Below, piece by piece: positions 27,248-37,062 of a stretch of DNA of 64,000 bases (positions are counted from its first letter, which is position 1; every line of letters starts with the position of its first letter). The notes beneath the pieces are model-generated. The model searched no databases. It was given only the letters and a program-made list of their open reading frames with translations, and was not told the origin of the DNA. The position numbers and the translations under genes were made by a program. This DNA comes from Lachnospiraceae bacterium (GTDB lineage Bacteria; Bacillota; Clostridia; Lachnospirales; Lachnospiraceae): the NCBI GenBank assembly GCA_017938285.1, contig JAGBBW010000068.1:1-64000 (forward strand), in the 5' to 3' direction.

Positions 27248-28099
27248 ATGTGGAAAGACAGAAGAACCAGTAATGTAGAAATATTTGAAGATACAGAGAA
27301 GAAGTGCTGTACAAATGAGCTGTTAAAGGCGGCAATTCAAAATTCGTTAAGTAATCAGAAAATTTATAAAGAACAGGAAAAAGTCAGGGAAACAACGGGA
27401 CAAAGTTATGTGACAACGGAAATAAAGGTTTCTGGAAAGCGCAGTCTTGAAGCGGCAAAAGAGTATAAGGGTAAAAAAGTGTGCGTACATAATTTTGCGT
27501 CTGCAACGAATCCGGGAGGTGGTGTAACAAGAGGTTCCTCGGCACAGGAAGAATGTCTGTGCCGTTGTAGTACACTCTATTTTAACCTGAATACATCATC
27601 ATGCTGGAATGATTTTTATAAACCACATCGTGCCCTGAACAACCCGGTTTATAATGATGACTGTATTTATACTCCGGAAGTTGTCGTGTTTAAATCGGAT
27701 GCTGCTGTGCCGGAACTGCTTCCAGAGAAAGAGTGGTATAAGGTGGATGTAATCACGGCTGCAGCACCGAATCTGCGGGAAAGGCCAAGCAACGCAATGA
27801 ATCCTGCTGCAGGAAACAAAAAGGCTGTAGTAAGCAGGAAAGAGCTGCTGGAACTGCATCTGAAGAGAGGAAGAAGAATTTTAGATATTGCCAGGGAAAA
27901 TGGAAACGAGGTGGTAATATTAGGAGCTTTCGGGTGTGGAGCCTTTCAGAATCCGCCGGAAGTGGTGGCAGAATGCTATAAACAGCTGATGAAAGAATAT
28001 GCCGGTGTTTTTGAAACAGTTGAATTTGCGGTATACTGTTCGGAAAGAGACCGGACAAATTATGAGGTATTTCAGAACGTTCTTCAGAAAATAGACTAG
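27248..28099 (+). CDS. Microbial-type poly(ADP-ribose) glycohydrolase (TIGR02452 family)
   Basis: A 283-residue cytosolic macrodomain protein. NPGGG (88-92) followed by QEE (100-102) gives the PARG catalytic signature GGG-x7-QEE, with the second Glu as the catalytic residue. The middle YTPEVVVFK and the late VVILGAFGCGAFQNPPE (adenine/diphosphate binding) complete the TIGR02452 pattern. Such enzymes remove ADP-ribose chains or terminal units from proteins or nucleic acids. AGGAGG lies 7 nt before the ATG. It is the last gene of the acyltransferase operon. No ADP-ribosyltransferase gene is in the window, so the substrate source is unknown. The stop codon lies within the first bases of the 166-bp hairpin element. 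Confidence 0.88.
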   Translation: MWKDRRTSNVEIFEDTEKKCCTNELLKAAIQNSLSNQKIYKEQEKVRETTGQSYVTTEIKVSGKRSLEAAKEYKGKKVCVHNFASATNPGGGVTRGSSAQEECLCRCSTLYFNLNTSSCWNDFYKPHRALNNPVYNDDCIYTPEVVVFKSDAAVPELLPEKEWYKVDVITAAAPNLRERPSNAMNPAAGNKKAVVSRKELLELHLKRGRRILDIARENGNEVVILGAFGCGAFQNPPEVVAECYKQLMKEYAGVFETVEFAVYCSERDRTNYEVFQNVLQKID

Positions 28100-28261
28100 T
28101 GTGCTGACCGTCTGTTAATTATGGTAAAAGTGCTGAATATTTGGTCACTCTGTAAGGCGGTGGAAGGAGACGTAGCGGTGGCTACGTTGACTGACACCAA
28201 CGCAGCAGATGGCTAAATAGGCAGTGCTTTTACCATAAATTACAAACGGTCAGTACACTAG
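28096..28261. repeat. 166-bp near-perfect hairpin, MITE-like
   Basis: The first ~40 bp (from CTAGTGTGCTGACCGT) and the last ~40 bp (to ACGGTCAGTACACTAG) are inverted copies with about seven differences, several of which are G-U compatible. Pairing continues inward through TATTTGG/CTAAATA to a central ACGTAGC-GGTG-GCTACGT hairpin. The ends read TA-GTGT...ACAC-TA, so a TA target duplication is possible, as made by IS630/Tc1-mariner transposases. It contains no coding sequence. It may be a non-autonomous element or a structured RNA; its left end contains the PARG stop codon. Confidence 0.75.
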
Positions 28262-28276
28262 CAGACAGGGAAAATG

Positions 28277-28328
28277 AGGACAGAAGCAGGCGAAGGAAGA
28301 GAGGGGTTTGCTTCTGTCCTATTTTATT
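28277..28328 (+). terminator. Terminator of the acyltransferase-PARG operon
   Basis: AGGACAGAAGCA (28277-28288) pairs perfectly with TGCTTCTGTCCT (28309-28320), followed by ATTTTATT. It lies just beyond the 166-bp hairpin. Confidence 0.85.
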
Positions 28329-28351
28329 CAGAAAAAGAAAATCAGCAAAAC

Positions 28352-28365
28352 CGAACTTTTGTTCT
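28352..28365. promoter_or_regulatory. LexA (SOS) box before uvrB
   Basis: CGAACTTTTGTTCT contains GAAC-N4-GTTC, the Gram-positive LexA/DinR site (CGAACRNRYGTTYC). It abuts a TGTACA (28365-28370), 17 bp, TATGAT (28388-28393) promoter, so LexA would block polymerase until DNA damage. Confidence 0.85.
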
Positions 28366-28393
28366 GTACATTTTTGGCGTTATGTGTTATGAT
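28365..28393 (+). promoter_or_regulatory. Promoter of uvrBA
   Basis: TGTACA (28365-28370), a 17-bp spacer and TATGAT (28388-28393), adjoining the SOS box. The gap from here to the uvrB start (about 135 bp) holds nothing else I recognise. Confidence 0.55.
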
Positions 28394-28530
28394 AATAATG
28401 GTTCAAATTTCGATGAAGTTACAGCTTTTTGGTGATACTATTTCCACAAGTAATTTTTATGGTTCCTGGTGTCAGAAAAAGCGTTTAGGTGACCGGAATT
28501 TGTTAGTGACAGCATTCGGAGGTGCTTTTG

Positions 28531-30528
28531 GTGCAGGATATACAAACAATGTTTAAACTTCATAGTGAATACGCCCCTACGGGCGACCAGCCGCAGGCTA
28601 TTGATGAGTTAGTCCAGGGTTTCGAAGAAGGCAATATGTTTCAGACGCTGCTTGGTGTTACCGGTTCCGGTAAGACCTTCACTATGGCAAATGTCATAGC
28701 GAAACTAAACAAGCCTACTTTGGTAATAGCACACAATAAGACTCTGGCGGCCCAGTTGTACGGTGAATTCAAAGAATTCTTCCCTGAGAACGCAGTGGAG
28801 TATTTTGTCAGTTATTATGACTATTACCAGCCGGAAGCTTATGTGCCGTCCACGGATACTTATATAGAAAAGGATTCTGCTATCAATGATGAAATTGACA
28901 AGCTCCGGCATTCGGCTACTGCAGCTCTGACCGAACGGCAGGATGTCATTATTGTTGCCAGTGTATCCTGTATTTATGGTCTGGGTAGTCCGATTGATTA
29001 CCAGAGTATGACGGTTTCCTTACGTCCCGGCATGATTAAGGAGCGGGATGAGGTATTAAAACGTCTGGTGGAAATCCAGTATACGAGAAACGATATGGAT
29101 TTTAAGCGTGGTACGTTCCGTGTCCGTGGCGATGTGGTGGAGATTTTTCCGATTTCCAGCGCAGATACCGCAATCCGTGTGGAGTTTTTCGGTGACGAGG
29201 TAGACCGCATTACAGAAATCGATGTATTGACCGGCGAGGTGAAGTGTTCTTTGGAGCATATGGTGATCTTCCCGGCGTCCCATTATGTGGTTGCGCCGGA
29301 AACCATGAACGCTGCCCTGGCAGACATTGAAGCAGAAATGCATGAGCGTGTCAAATATTTTAAGAGTGAGGATAAGCTGTTAGAAGCCCAGCGTATTTCC
29401 GAACGGACCAATTTTGATATGGAAATGCTGCGGGAGACCGGTTTTTGCTCCGGTATTGAGAACTATTCCATGCATTTGTCGAGGTTAAAGCCGGGAGACC
29501 CGCCGAATACGCTGTTGGATTATTTTCCGGAGGATTTTCTGATTATTGTGGATGAAAGCCATATTACGATACCGCAGATTCGTGGTATGTATGCCGGAGA
29601 CCAGGCGAGAAAGAGTACGCTGGTGGACTATGGATTCCGTCTGCCGTCAGCGAAGGATAACCGCCCGCTTAATTTTCAGGAATTTGAGAGCCACATCAGC
29701 CAGATGATGTTTGTATCGGCAACTCCATCCGTGTATGAAAGTGAGCATGAACTTCTGCGTACGGAGCAGATTATCCGGCCAACTGGTCTGCTGGACCCGG
29801 AAGTGGATGTGCGTCCAACGGAAGGACAGATTGATGATTTACTGGGCGAAATCCGCAAAGTAGTGGAGCAGAAGGGCAAGGTGCTGGTGACAACGCTTAC
29901 CAAGCGTATGGCAGAGGATTTAACGGATTATCTGCGGGAGGTAGGTGTCCGTGTGAAATATCTGCATTCCGATATTGACACGCTGGAGCGTTCGGAGATT
30001 ATCCGTGACATGCGAATGGATGTGTTTGATGTTTTGGTTGGCATTAACCTGCTCAGGGAAGGTCTGGATATTCCGGAGGTCAGCCTGGTGGCAATACTGG
30101 ATGCGGATAAGGAAGGCTTCCTTCGTTCGGAAACGTCGCTGATTCAGACTATCGGACGTGCAGCACGGAACGAGAACGGTCATGTCATTATGTATGCCGA
30201 CAATATGACAGATTCTATGCATAAAGCAATTACGGAAACAAACCGCCGCCGGGAAATCCAGAACCGCTATAACGAAGAACATGGTATTACTCCGACTACG
30301 ATTAAAAAGGCAGTCCGTGATTTAATCAGTATTTCGAAGAAAGCGGAAAATCAGAATTACCGTATTGACAAGGATGCAGAATCTATGTCCAAGAAGGAGC
30401 TGGAGGCTGTGATTAAGAAGATGACCAAAGATATGCATACGGCTGCTGCGGATTTGAATTTTGAGAAAGCGGCAGAACTGCGTGACCGTATTGTGGAACT
30501 GAAGCGGGAACTGCTGAATCTGGAGTAG
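28531..30528 (+). CDS. uvrB: Excinuclease ABC subunit B
   Basis: A 665-residue DNA-repair helicase-like protein that receives damaged DNA from UvrA and recruits UvrC. Walker A GVTGSGKT (42-49), the damage-probing beta-hairpin [16 protein letters not shown] (Walker B), [14 protein letters not shown] and the C-terminal UVR domain (about 625-660, with [11 protein letters not shown]) are present. GTG at 28531 is 8 nt after GGAGG and is the best start; other in-frame starts at 28522, 28528 and 28549 are possible. It is transcribed with uvrA (41-nt gap) from the SOS-controlled promoter. Confidence 0.96.
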   Translation: MQDIQTMFKLHSEYAPTGDQPQAIDELVQGFEEGNMFQTLLGVTGSGKTFTMANVIAKLNKPTLVIAHNKTLAAQLYGEFKEFFPENAVEYFVSYYDYYQPEAYVPSTDTYIEKDSAINDEIDKLRHSATAALTERQDVIIVASVSCIYGLGSPIDYQSMTVSLRPGMIKERDEVLKRLVEIQYTRNDMDFKRGTFRVRGDVVEIFPISSADTAIRVEFFGDEVDRITEIDVLTGEVKCSLEHMVIFPASHYVVAPETMNAALADIEAEMHERVKYFKSEDKLLEAQRISERTNFDMEMLRETGFCSGIENYSMHLSRLKPGDPPNTLLDYFPEDFLIIVDESHITIPQIRGMYAGDQARKSTLVDYGFRLPSAKDNRPLNFQEFESHISQMMFVSATPSVYESEHELLRTEQIIRPTGLLDPEVDVRPTEGQIDDLLGEIRKVVEQKGKVLVTTLTKRMAEDLTDYLREVGVRVKYLHSDIDTLERSEIIRDMRMDVFDVLVGINLLREGLDIPEVSLVAILDADKEGFLRSETSLIQTIGRAARNENGHVIMYADNMTDSMHKAITETNRRREIQNRYNEEHGITPTTIKKAVRDLISISKKAENQNYRIDKDAESMSKKELEAVIKKMTKDMHTAAADLNFEKAAELRDRIVELKRELLNLE

Positions 30529-30569
30529 AGCGAAGAAAATGTGAAATTCCAAAATTTGAGGTTAGGATC

Positions 30570-33416
30570 ATGTCAGAAAAGAAAAATTTAATTAAAATCA
30601 GAGGTGCCAAGGAGCACAATTTAAAGGGAATCAGTATAGACATTCCCAGGGACCAGTTTGTTGTTCTTACCGGACTTTCCGGTTCCGGTAAGTCCTCTTT
30701 GGCATTTGATACAATTTATGCAGAAGGACAGCGCCGTTATATGGAGTCCCTGTCTTCTTACGCAAGACAGTTCTTAGGTCAGATGGAAAAGCCAAATGTG
30801 GAGAGTATTGAGGGGCTTTCACCAGCTATTTCCATTGACCAGAAATCGACCAACCGGAATCCGCGTTCCACGGTAGGTACAGTAACGGAGATTTACGACT
30901 ATTTCCGTTTGTTATATGCCCGTATTGGTATTCCCCATTGTCCGAAATGTGGTCGTGAAATCAAAAAGCAGACTGTGGACCAGATGGTGGATGAAATCAT
31001 GAAGCGTCCGGAGCGTACGAAGTTCCAGCTTCTGGCACCGGTAGTCCGGGGCCGTAAGGGTGAGCATGTCAAAGTCTTTGAACAGGCGAAAAAGGCAGGT
31101 TATGTCCGTGTTCGTGTGGATGGAAATTTATACGAGCTGACGGAGGAAATTAAATTAGAAAAAAACAATAAGCATAATATTGAAATTGTGGTAGACCGTT
31201 TGATGGTGCGTGCCGGTATGGAGCAGCGTCTGTCGGATTCCATTGATACGGTACTGAATTTGGCAGACGGTCTTGTGATTGTGGAGTATATCGGGGACGA
31301 AACCACTCCGGCAGAGGAAATAACCATGAGTCAGAATTTTGCCTGCCCGGATTGTGGTATCAGCATCGAGGAACTGGAGCCGAGAGCCTTTTCCTTTAAC
31401 AATCCGTTTGGTGCCTGTCCGGACTGTCATGGTATTGGTATCAAGATGGAGTTTGCGGAGGAGCTGATGATTCCGGATACTTCTTTAAGTCTCAGTCAGG
31501 GAGCAATTGCGGTTATGGGATGGCAGTCTTCCAGTGATCCATCCAGCTTTTCCGGTTCTCTTTTGACGGCCCTGGCAGAGCATTACAAGTTCAGTCTGGA
31601 TACTCCGTACTGCGAGTTGCCGGAGGATATCCGGCATATGCTCATTCATGGCACGGATGGAGTATCAGTGAAAGTACACTATACCGGACAGCGTGGTACT
31701 GGTGTGTATGATGTGGCATTCGAGGGTCTGAAACGGAATGTAGAGCGTAAATACCGGGAAACTTATTCTGATACAAGCAAGCAGGAGTATGAAAGCTTCA
31801 TGATTTCTACACCGTGTACTCTTTGTGGCGGCAGACGTCTGCGACGGGAGGTGCTTGGGGTTACCGTGGGAGGAAAGAATATTTCCGAGGTAACGGATTT
31901 CCCGGTTCGTGATTTATATGAGTTTATGAGTCATCTGGAACTGACTGACATGCAGGAACAGATTGGTGACATGATTTTAAAGGAAATCAAAGCGAGGACA
32001 AAATTCCTGATTGACGTTGGTCTGGATTATCTGACCCTGTCCAGAGCGGCAGGTTCCTTGTCCGGCGGTGAAGCACAGCGTATTCGTCTGGCCACCCAGA
32101 TTGGTTCTGGTCTGGTGGGAGTTGCTTATATTCTGGACGAGCCTAGTATTGGTCTGCATCAGCGGGATAATGACAAGCTGTTAGGAGCCTTAAAACATCT
32201 TCGTGACCTGGGTAATACACTGATTGTTGTGGAGCATGATGAAGATACTATGCTGGCAGCAGATTATCTGGTGGATATTGGACCGGGGGCTGGCGCTCAT
32301 GGCGGGGAGGTTGTGGCAGCAGGTACTCCGGCAGAAATTATGGCATGTCCAGATTCTCTCACAGGACAGTATCTCAGTGGTAAAAAATTTATTCCGGTGC
32401 CTTCTGTCCGTCGAAAACCAACAGGCTGGCTGAAAGTAAAGGGTGCAGCGGAAAATAATTTAAAAAAGATAAATGTGGATATTCCTTTAGGGGTATTCTG
32501 CTGTGTAACCGGTGTTTCCGGTTCCGGTAAGAGCTCCCTGGTGAATGAAATTGTTTATAAAACACTGGCAAAAAAGTTGAACCGTGCCAGAACCATTCCT
32601 GGTAAGTATAAGGAAATGTCAGGTATCGAGCAGTTGGATAAGGTAATTGATATTGACCAGTCTCCGATTGGCAGGACGCCACGGTCCAATCCGGCGACCT
32701 ACACCGGTGTGTTTGATTTGATCCGTGATCTGTTTGCATCCACTTCGGATGCCAAGATGAAGGGCTATAGCAAAGGCCGTTTCAGTTTTAACGTAAAAGG
32801 TGGACGATGTGAGGCATGTAGTGGTGACGGTATTATCAAGATTGAAATGAATTTCCTTCCAGATGTTTATGTTCCGTGTGAAGTATGTGGCGGTAAGCGT
32901 TATAACCGGGAAACACTGGAAGTAAAATACAAGGGAAAGTCTATTTTTGATGTACTGGATATGACGGTCGAGGAGGCAGTGCACTTCTTCGAAAATGTAC
33001 CGGCCATCCGGAGAAAAATTGAAACCTTAAATGATGTAGGTTTGTCCTATTTAAAACTGGGACATCCGTCCACTTCCCTGTCCGGTGGTGAGGCACAGCG
33101 TATCAAGCTGGCAACAGAACTTTCCAGAAGAAGCACAGGTAAGACGATTTACATTCTCGACGAACCGACGACGGGCCTGCATTTTGAAGATGTGCGCAAA
33201 CTGATTGATATTCTCCAGCGGCTGGCAGATGGAGGAAATACAGTGCTTGTGATTGAACATAATCTGGATGTCATTAAGACGGCGGATTATCTGATTGATA
33301 TTGGACCGGAGGGTGGTGACCGTGGTGGTACTGTCATTGCCAAAGGTACGCCGGAGGAAGTGGCGCAGATGCCACAGTCCTATACCGGACAATATGTAAA
33401 AAAATATTTGAAATAA
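30570..33416 (+). CDS. uvrA: Excinuclease ABC subunit A
   Basis: A 948-residue damage-recognition ATPase of nucleotide excision repair. It has two ABC-type ATPase halves: Walker A GLSGSGKS (35-42) and GVSGSGKS, two LSGGEAQR signatures and two DEP Walker B blocks ([22 protein letters not shown]). Zinc modules include CPKCG...CPDCG...CPDC and the C-terminal CEAC...CEVC pair. Length is normal. It forms UvrA2B with the upstream gene product and ends 27 nt before the YfbR-like gene, which may share the transcript. Confidence 0.97.
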   Translation: MSEKKNLIKIRGAKEHNLKGISIDIPRDQFVVLTGLSGSGKSSLAFDTIYAEGQRRYMESLSSYARQFLGQMEKPNVESIEGLSPAISIDQKSTNRNPRSTVGTVTEIYDYFRLLYARIGIPHCPKCGREIKKQTVDQMVDEIMKRPERTKFQLLAPVVRGRKGEHVKVFEQAKKAGYVRVRVDGNLYELTEEIKLEKNNKHNIEIVVDRLMVRAGMEQRLSDSIDTVLNLADGLVIVEYIGDETTPAEEITMSQNFACPDCGISIEELEPRAFSFNNPFGACPDCHGIGIKMEFAEELMIPDTSLSLSQGAIAVMGWQSSSDPSSFSGSLLTALAEHYKFSLDTPYCELPEDIRHMLIHGTDGVSVKVHYTGQRGTGVYDVAFEGLKRNVERKYRETYSDTSKQEYESFMISTPCTLCGGRRLRREVLGVTVGGKNISEVTDFPVRDLYEFMSHLELTDMQEQIGDMILKEIKARTKFLIDVGLDYLTLSRAAGSLSGGEAQRIRLATQIGSGLVGVAYILDEPSIGLHQRDNDKLLGALKHLRDLGNTLIVVEHDEDTMLAADYLVDIGPGAGAHGGEVVAAGTPAEIMACPDSLTGQYLSGKKFIPVPSVRRKPTGWLKVKGAAENNLKKINVDIPLGVFCCVTGVSGSGKSSLVNEIVYKTLAKKLNRARTIPGKYKEMSGIEQLDKVIDIDQSPIGRTPRSNPATYTGVFDLIRDLFASTSDAKMKGYSKGRFSFNVKGGRCEACSGDGIIKIEMNFLPDVYVPCEVCGGKRYNRETLEVKYKGKSIFDVLDMTVEEAVHFFENVPAIRRKIETLNDVGLSYLKLGHPSTSLSGGEAQRIKLATELSRRSTGKTIYILDEPTTGLHFEDVRKLIDILQRLADGGNTVLVIEHNLDVIKTADYLIDIGPEGGDRGGTVIAKGTPEEVAQMPQSYTGQYVKKYLK

Positions 33417-33443
33417 CAGTCCGGAAAAGAAAGAGAAACCGAT

Positions 33444-34046
33444 ATGGAAGAAAAAATTTACAGTTTTGGAGCCATGATGTCCCGCATGAAATATATTGAC
33501 CGCTGGGCATTAATGCGTAACTCCACAAAGGAGAATATCAGTGAGCATTCTCTGGAGGTTGCCATGCTGGCTCATCTTCTGGCAGTAATTGGGAAGGTGC
33601 GGTTTGGCAGGGAACTGGATTCCAATAAGGCAGCGCTGCTTGGTATTTATCATGACACCACAGAAATTATTACTGGAGACATGCCCACACCAATAAAATA
33701 TTATAGTGTGGAAATGAGAGATACTTTTAAGGAAATTGAAGATCTGGCAGCAGTCCAGCTCCTTGACATGCTGCCAGAGGATATCCGGAAAGAATATGAA
33801 GATTTGTTTTTTGCCAGGGAGAAGGATGAATATATCTGGAAACTTGTTAAGGCAGCGGACAAGATATCTGCATTGATTAAATGTGTTGAAGAAGAAAAAA
33901 CTGGAAATACAGAATTTGTAAATGCTAAAAAACTGACCCGGAAAGCAATTGATGACATGGGATTAGAAGAGGTTGATGTGTTTTTTAAAGATTTTTTTCC
34001 AGCTTATCTGATGACACTGGATGAATTACAGGGAAACGCTGGGTAA
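33444..34046 (+). CDS. YfbR-like HD 5'-deoxynucleotidase
   Basis: A 200-residue cytosolic HD-domain phosphohydrolase. H35 (SEHS), H70-D71 (YHDTTE) and a later D in KAADKISAL give the metal-binding set; RWALMR and GDMPTPIKY match the YfbR family, which dephosphorylates deoxyribonucleoside 5'-monophosphates. It follows uvrA by 27 nt, which makes sense as nucleotide clean-up alongside DNA repair, possibly under the same SOS control. The last codons and stop (34044-34046) lie inside a perfect 20-bp inverted repeat, so its final residues (LQGNAG) are encoded by that element. Confidence 0.88.
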   Translation: MEEKIYSFGAMMSRMKYIDRWALMRNSTKENISEHSLEVAMLAHLLAVIGKVRFGRELDSNKAALLGIYHDTTEIITGDMPTPIKYYSVEMRDTFKEIEDLAAVQLLDMLPEDIRKEYEDLFFAREKDEYIWKLVKAADKISALIKCVEEEKTGNTEFVNAKKLTRKAIDDMGLEEVDVFFKDFFPAYLMTLDELQGNAG

Positions 34047-34065
34047 GCGTTTCCCTGTAATTCAT
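34021..34065. repeat. GGGAAACGCT hairpin, copy 3 (20-bp perfect stem)
   Basis: Positions 34021-34040 and 34046-34065 are exact inverted copies with a GGGTA loop. The core GGGAAACGCT/AGCGTTTCCC matches the hairpins at 7638 and 9644. The loop holds the stop codon of the YfbR-like gene. It lies between converging genes and may terminate both. Confidence 0.85.
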
Positions 34066-34068
34066 TAA

Positions 34069-35424
34069 TCATACTTTAATCCAGCCCATTGCCTCAGAAA
34101 CTGCAAAAATAAGAATCAGAACAAGGCAGATTGGAGCAGCATATTTTAACATAATGATGTAGAATTTCTTTTCTTTAAATGGTTTGTTCAGCTCCACTTC
34201 GTCACAAATCGTCTGTGGCTTGATGAAATAACCGATGCTGATACAGGTTAGTAAAGCAACAATTGGCATAAGAACACTGTTACTTAAGAAATCAAAGAAA
34301 TCCAATAATCCCAGTCCGATAATCTGGATAAAGCTCAGTGGACCAAAGCCTAAGGAAACAATACTGCCAACCACTAAAACATAAATGGTTACAAGAATGG
34401 TAGCTTTTTTTCTATTCCAGTGCAGCTTGTCACAAAGGATGGAGACATTGGTTTCCAATAAGGAAATGGAGGAAGTCAGGGCTGCAAATAATACTAAAAT
34501 AAAGAAAGCAGCACCGATAAAACCGCCCAGTTTCATGCTGTCAAATACCTTTGGCAGAGTTTCGAACATCAGGGATGGTCCTTTGTTTAAGGCCTCTTTG
34601 CTTCCGCCGGAGAAAACAAAGACAGAAGGAACAATCATAAGTCCTGCTAAAATGGCAATCAAAGTATCAAATAATTCGATCTGGCGAACAGAACCCCGGA
34701 GGTCTGTGTCTTTTTTCATATAAGAACCATAGGTAATCATAATACCCATGGCAAGGGACATCGAGTAAAACAACTGTCCCATGGCGGCCAGAATTGTTGT
34801 AGCAGAAAAGTTATTTAAGTCAGGTAATAAGTAATATTTTACACCTGCCAGGGCTCCCGGTCTGGTGATACAGAACCCGGCAATGGCAATAATTAAAATA
34901 ACCAGAACCGGCATTAAAATACAACTGGCTTTTTCAATACCCTTCTGCACACCAATAATTACAACCAGTGCAGTTAAAAAAATAAATACGGCAAACCAGA
35001 TAATTGGTTCTACGGACTTTGTGATAAAACTGCCGAAATAAGTCTCTGTAGCAGCACTGCTTACCTGACCGGTCGCAAAGGTCACCAGATATTTCACTAC
35101 CCATCCGCCGATGACGCAGTAGTATGGTGTAATAATAAATGGAACAATGCAGGCAAGGTTACCAACAAAGCCAAAACGTTTATCCAGTTTCTGAAAGGCA
35201 CCAATGGCACTTAAGCCGGTTTTACGTCCGATAGCTATTTCGGTAATCATCAGGGTAAAACCAAGTGTAACGGCTAACAGTAAATAAATTAATATGAAAA
35301 TTCCCCCACCGTACTTTGCAGCCAGGTACGGAAATCTCCAGAGGTTGCCGAGGCCCACGGCAGACCCGGCGGCAGCAAAGACAAAGCCCAGCTTGCCGGA
35401 AAATGAGTCTCTTTTGGTATCCAT
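34069..35424 (-). CDS. NSS-family Na+-dependent amino acid transporter
   Basis: A 451-residue membrane protein with about 11-12 helices, of the neurotransmitter:sodium symporter family (LeuT, MhsT, TnaT type). The N-terminal FAAAGSAVGLGNLWRFPYLAAKYGG forms helix 1 with its unwound Na+/substrate site, and the helix-6 and helix-8 regions (MGQLFYSMSLAMGIM, LFAALTSSISLLE) are conserved. It would import a neutral amino acid, perhaps tryptophan or tyrosine, with sodium; substrate not determined. ATG 35424 follows GGGAG by about 8 nt; a start 26 codons earlier is possible but lies in the terminator hairpin region of the next gene. It is expressed alone. Confidence 0.93.
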   Translation of the reverse strand: MDTKRDSFSGKLGFVFAAAGSAVGLGNLWRFPYLAAKYGGGIFILIYLLLAVTLGFTLMITEIAIGRKTGLSAIGAFQKLDKRFGFVGNLACIVPFIITPYYCVIGGWVVKYLVTFATGQVSSAATETYFGSFITKSVEPIIWFAVFIFLTALVVIIGVQKGIEKASCILMPVLVILIIAIAGFCITRPGALAGVKYYLLPDLNNFSATTILAAMGQLFYSMSLAMGIMITYGSYMKKDTDLRGSVRQIELFDTLIAILAGLMIVPSVFVFSGGSKEALNKGPSLMFETLPKVFDSMKLGGFIGAAFFILVLFAALTSSISLLETNVSILCDKLHWNRKKATILVTIYVLVVGSIVSLGFGPLSFIQIIGLGLLDFFDFLSNSVLMPIVALLTCISIGYFIKPQTICDEVELNKPFKEKKFYIIMLKYAAPICLVLILIFAVSEAMGWIKV

Positions 35425-35489
35425 AGTATAACTCCCTTCGTATGTAAAATAAGACACAAACCTTATTATGCCATTTAATATGAAAAAAA

Positions 35490-35534
35490 GCAAGGCAGTC
35501 ACAAAGAAAATTGCGGATATTGTGACTGCCTTGC
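35490..35534 (-). terminator. Terminator of the aminotransferase gene
   Basis: GCAAGGCAGTCACAA and its complement form a 15-bp stem; on the minus strand a run of seven Ts follows. Confidence 0.92.
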
Positions 35535-35562
35535 GAAATAATTTCTGTAGTGTGGCTATAGT

Positions 35563-36855
35563 TTATGCCATTTCAGCCAGAAGCTTTTCTACACTTGCCA
35601 GCTTGACGCAAAGTACAAATACTTTGGAAGCCTCTAACATTTCCTCCGGAGTAGGGAAGGAAGGAGCAATACGGATGTTTTTGTCTTCCGGGTCTTTGCC
35701 ATAAGGGTAGGTAGCACCGGCACCTGTGAGTACCACGCCGAGAGCCTTACATTTTGCAACAACCGAAGCGGCACAGCCTGGAAGGGTATCAAAGGAAATG
35801 AAGTAACCGCCGCGAGGTTTTACCCAGCTGCCGATTTCCAGACCGGAAAGCTCTTCTTCCAGTGTATTTAATACTGCCTCAAACTTTGGACGGAGAAGGT
35901 CAGCATGCAGCTTCATGTGTTCCTTTAAACCATCAATGTTCTTGAAGAATCTGGAATGTCTTAACTGGTTAATCTTGTCGTGACCAATGGTCTGGATTGT
36001 CATCTGGCTTTCAATAAAATCGATGTTTTCCAGGGAAGATGCAATAGCAGACACACCGGAGCCTGGGAAGCTGATTTTGGAAGTGGAGGCAAAGATGTAA
36101 ACCATGTTCGGATTTCCAGCTTTTTCACATTCTTCTAAAATATTTAAAATTTCATCCTGAATATCATCGTACAGATGATGGATGCAGTAAGCATTATCCC
36201 AGTAAATACGGAAATCTTCTGCTGCAGGCTTTAAGTTTGCAAAGCGCTTAATCACTTCGTCAGAGTAGGAAATACCTGTCGGGTTGGAATATTTAGGCAC
36301 ACACCAGATACCCTTTACCGCAGGGTCATTGTTGACATACTGTTCTACCAGATCCATGTCCGGACCATCACTGTTCATTGGAATATTAATCATTTCAATG
36401 CCGAAATATTCGGTAATCTTAAAGTGTCTGTCATAACCAGGAACAGGGCAGAGGAATTTTACCTTGTCAAGTTTACACCAAGGAGTGGAGCCGTTGACGC
36501 CCTTTGTCATGGAGCGGGATACGGTATCGTACATAATATTTAAACTGGAATTACCGCAGACAACCACATTGTCCTTCTTTACAGACATCATGTTTGCCAT
36601 CAGGCGGCGGCATTCGCCGATACCGTCCAGGTCACCATAGTTACGGGTGTCATTACCAAGTACAGTGTTCATGTCGGAAGAACTGTTGATAACATCTAAC
36701 ATCGGCATGGAAAGAGCAAGCTGGGAAAGTCCCGGCTTACCACGGGCCATATTGAGCTTAAGGCCTTTTGCCTCCATGGTCTTGTATTCTTCTTCCAATG
36801 CAGCCTTTACAGTCAGTAATTCATTTTTGGTCAAATCCTTGTATGCTTTTCTCAT
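35563..36855 (-). CDS. PLP-dependent aminotransferase (PF12897, aspartate type)
   Basis: A 430-residue fold-type I aminotransferase. The PLP-lysine motif is ASTSKISFPGSG, with KYSNPTG, YWDNAYCIHHL and RNYGDLDGIGECR matching the aspartate aminotransferase subgroup Id (PF12897) rather than the classical AspC set. It would exchange the amino group between aspartate and 2-oxoglutarate; other acidic substrates are possible. The start ATG is preceded by only a weak AAAGCGAG ribosome site. A promoter (TTGCAT, 17, TACACT) lies upstream at 36913-36941. It is transcribed alone; a strong terminator separates it from the transporter gene. Confidence 0.88.
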   Translation of the reverse strand: MRKAYKDLTKNELLTVKAALEEEYKTMEAKGLKLNMARGKPGLSQLALSMPMLDVINSSSDMNTVLGNDTRNYGDLDGIGECRRLMANMMSVKKDNVVVCGNSSLNIMYDTVSRSMTKGVNGSTPWCKLDKVKFLCPVPGYDRHFKITEYFGIEMINIPMNSDGPDMDLVEQYVNNDPAVKGIWCVPKYSNPTGISYSDEVIKRFANLKPAAEDFRIYWDNAYCIHHLYDDIQDEILNILEECEKAGNPNMVYIFASTSKISFPGSGVSAIASSLENIDFIESQMTIQTIGHDKINQLRHSRFFKNIDGLKEHMKLHADLLRPKFEAVLNTLEEELSGLEIGSWVKPRGGYFISFDTLPGCAASVVAKCKALGVVLTGAGATYPYGKDPEDKNIRIAPSFPTPEEMLEASKVFVLCVKLASVEKLLAEMA

Positions 36856-36912
36856 ATAGTTTTGGCTCGCTTTCTATTAGATTTTTTGCATATAACATGT
36901 AATCCGTTTGAT

Positions 36913-36941
36913 AGTGTACCTAAAAAAAGGAAAATATGCAA
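36913..36941 (-). promoter_or_regulatory. Promoter of the aminotransferase gene
   Basis: Minus-strand TTGCAT (36936-36941), a 17-bp spacer and TACACT (36913-36918), about 60 bp before the ATG. Confidence 0.6.
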
Positions 36942-37028
36942 TATAAAAAGTGACGAAATTGAATTTTTGTTATGCTTACTTTAACACGTTAATGCAAAAA
37001 TAGCAATAGGAAATTTGCAAAAGGACAA

Positions 37029-37062
37029 AAATCTTGTGAAAAACACGCTCTAGTATTCACAA
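37029..37062 (-). terminator. Probable terminator of the split-permease ABC operon
   Basis: TTGTGAA/TTCACAA form a 7-bp stem that overlaps the stop codon of the last gene; minus-strand sequence after it is GATTTTT. The stem is short. Confidence 0.5.

Noticed and set aside
28096..28261. Retron msr/msd RNA
   Set aside because: The hairpin shape invites this, but no reverse transcriptase gene is nearby.
28308..28556. Possible 82-residue membrane protein
   Set aside because: It starts with a TTG inside a terminator stem, has no ribosome site, covers the SOS box and promoter, and overlaps uvrB.
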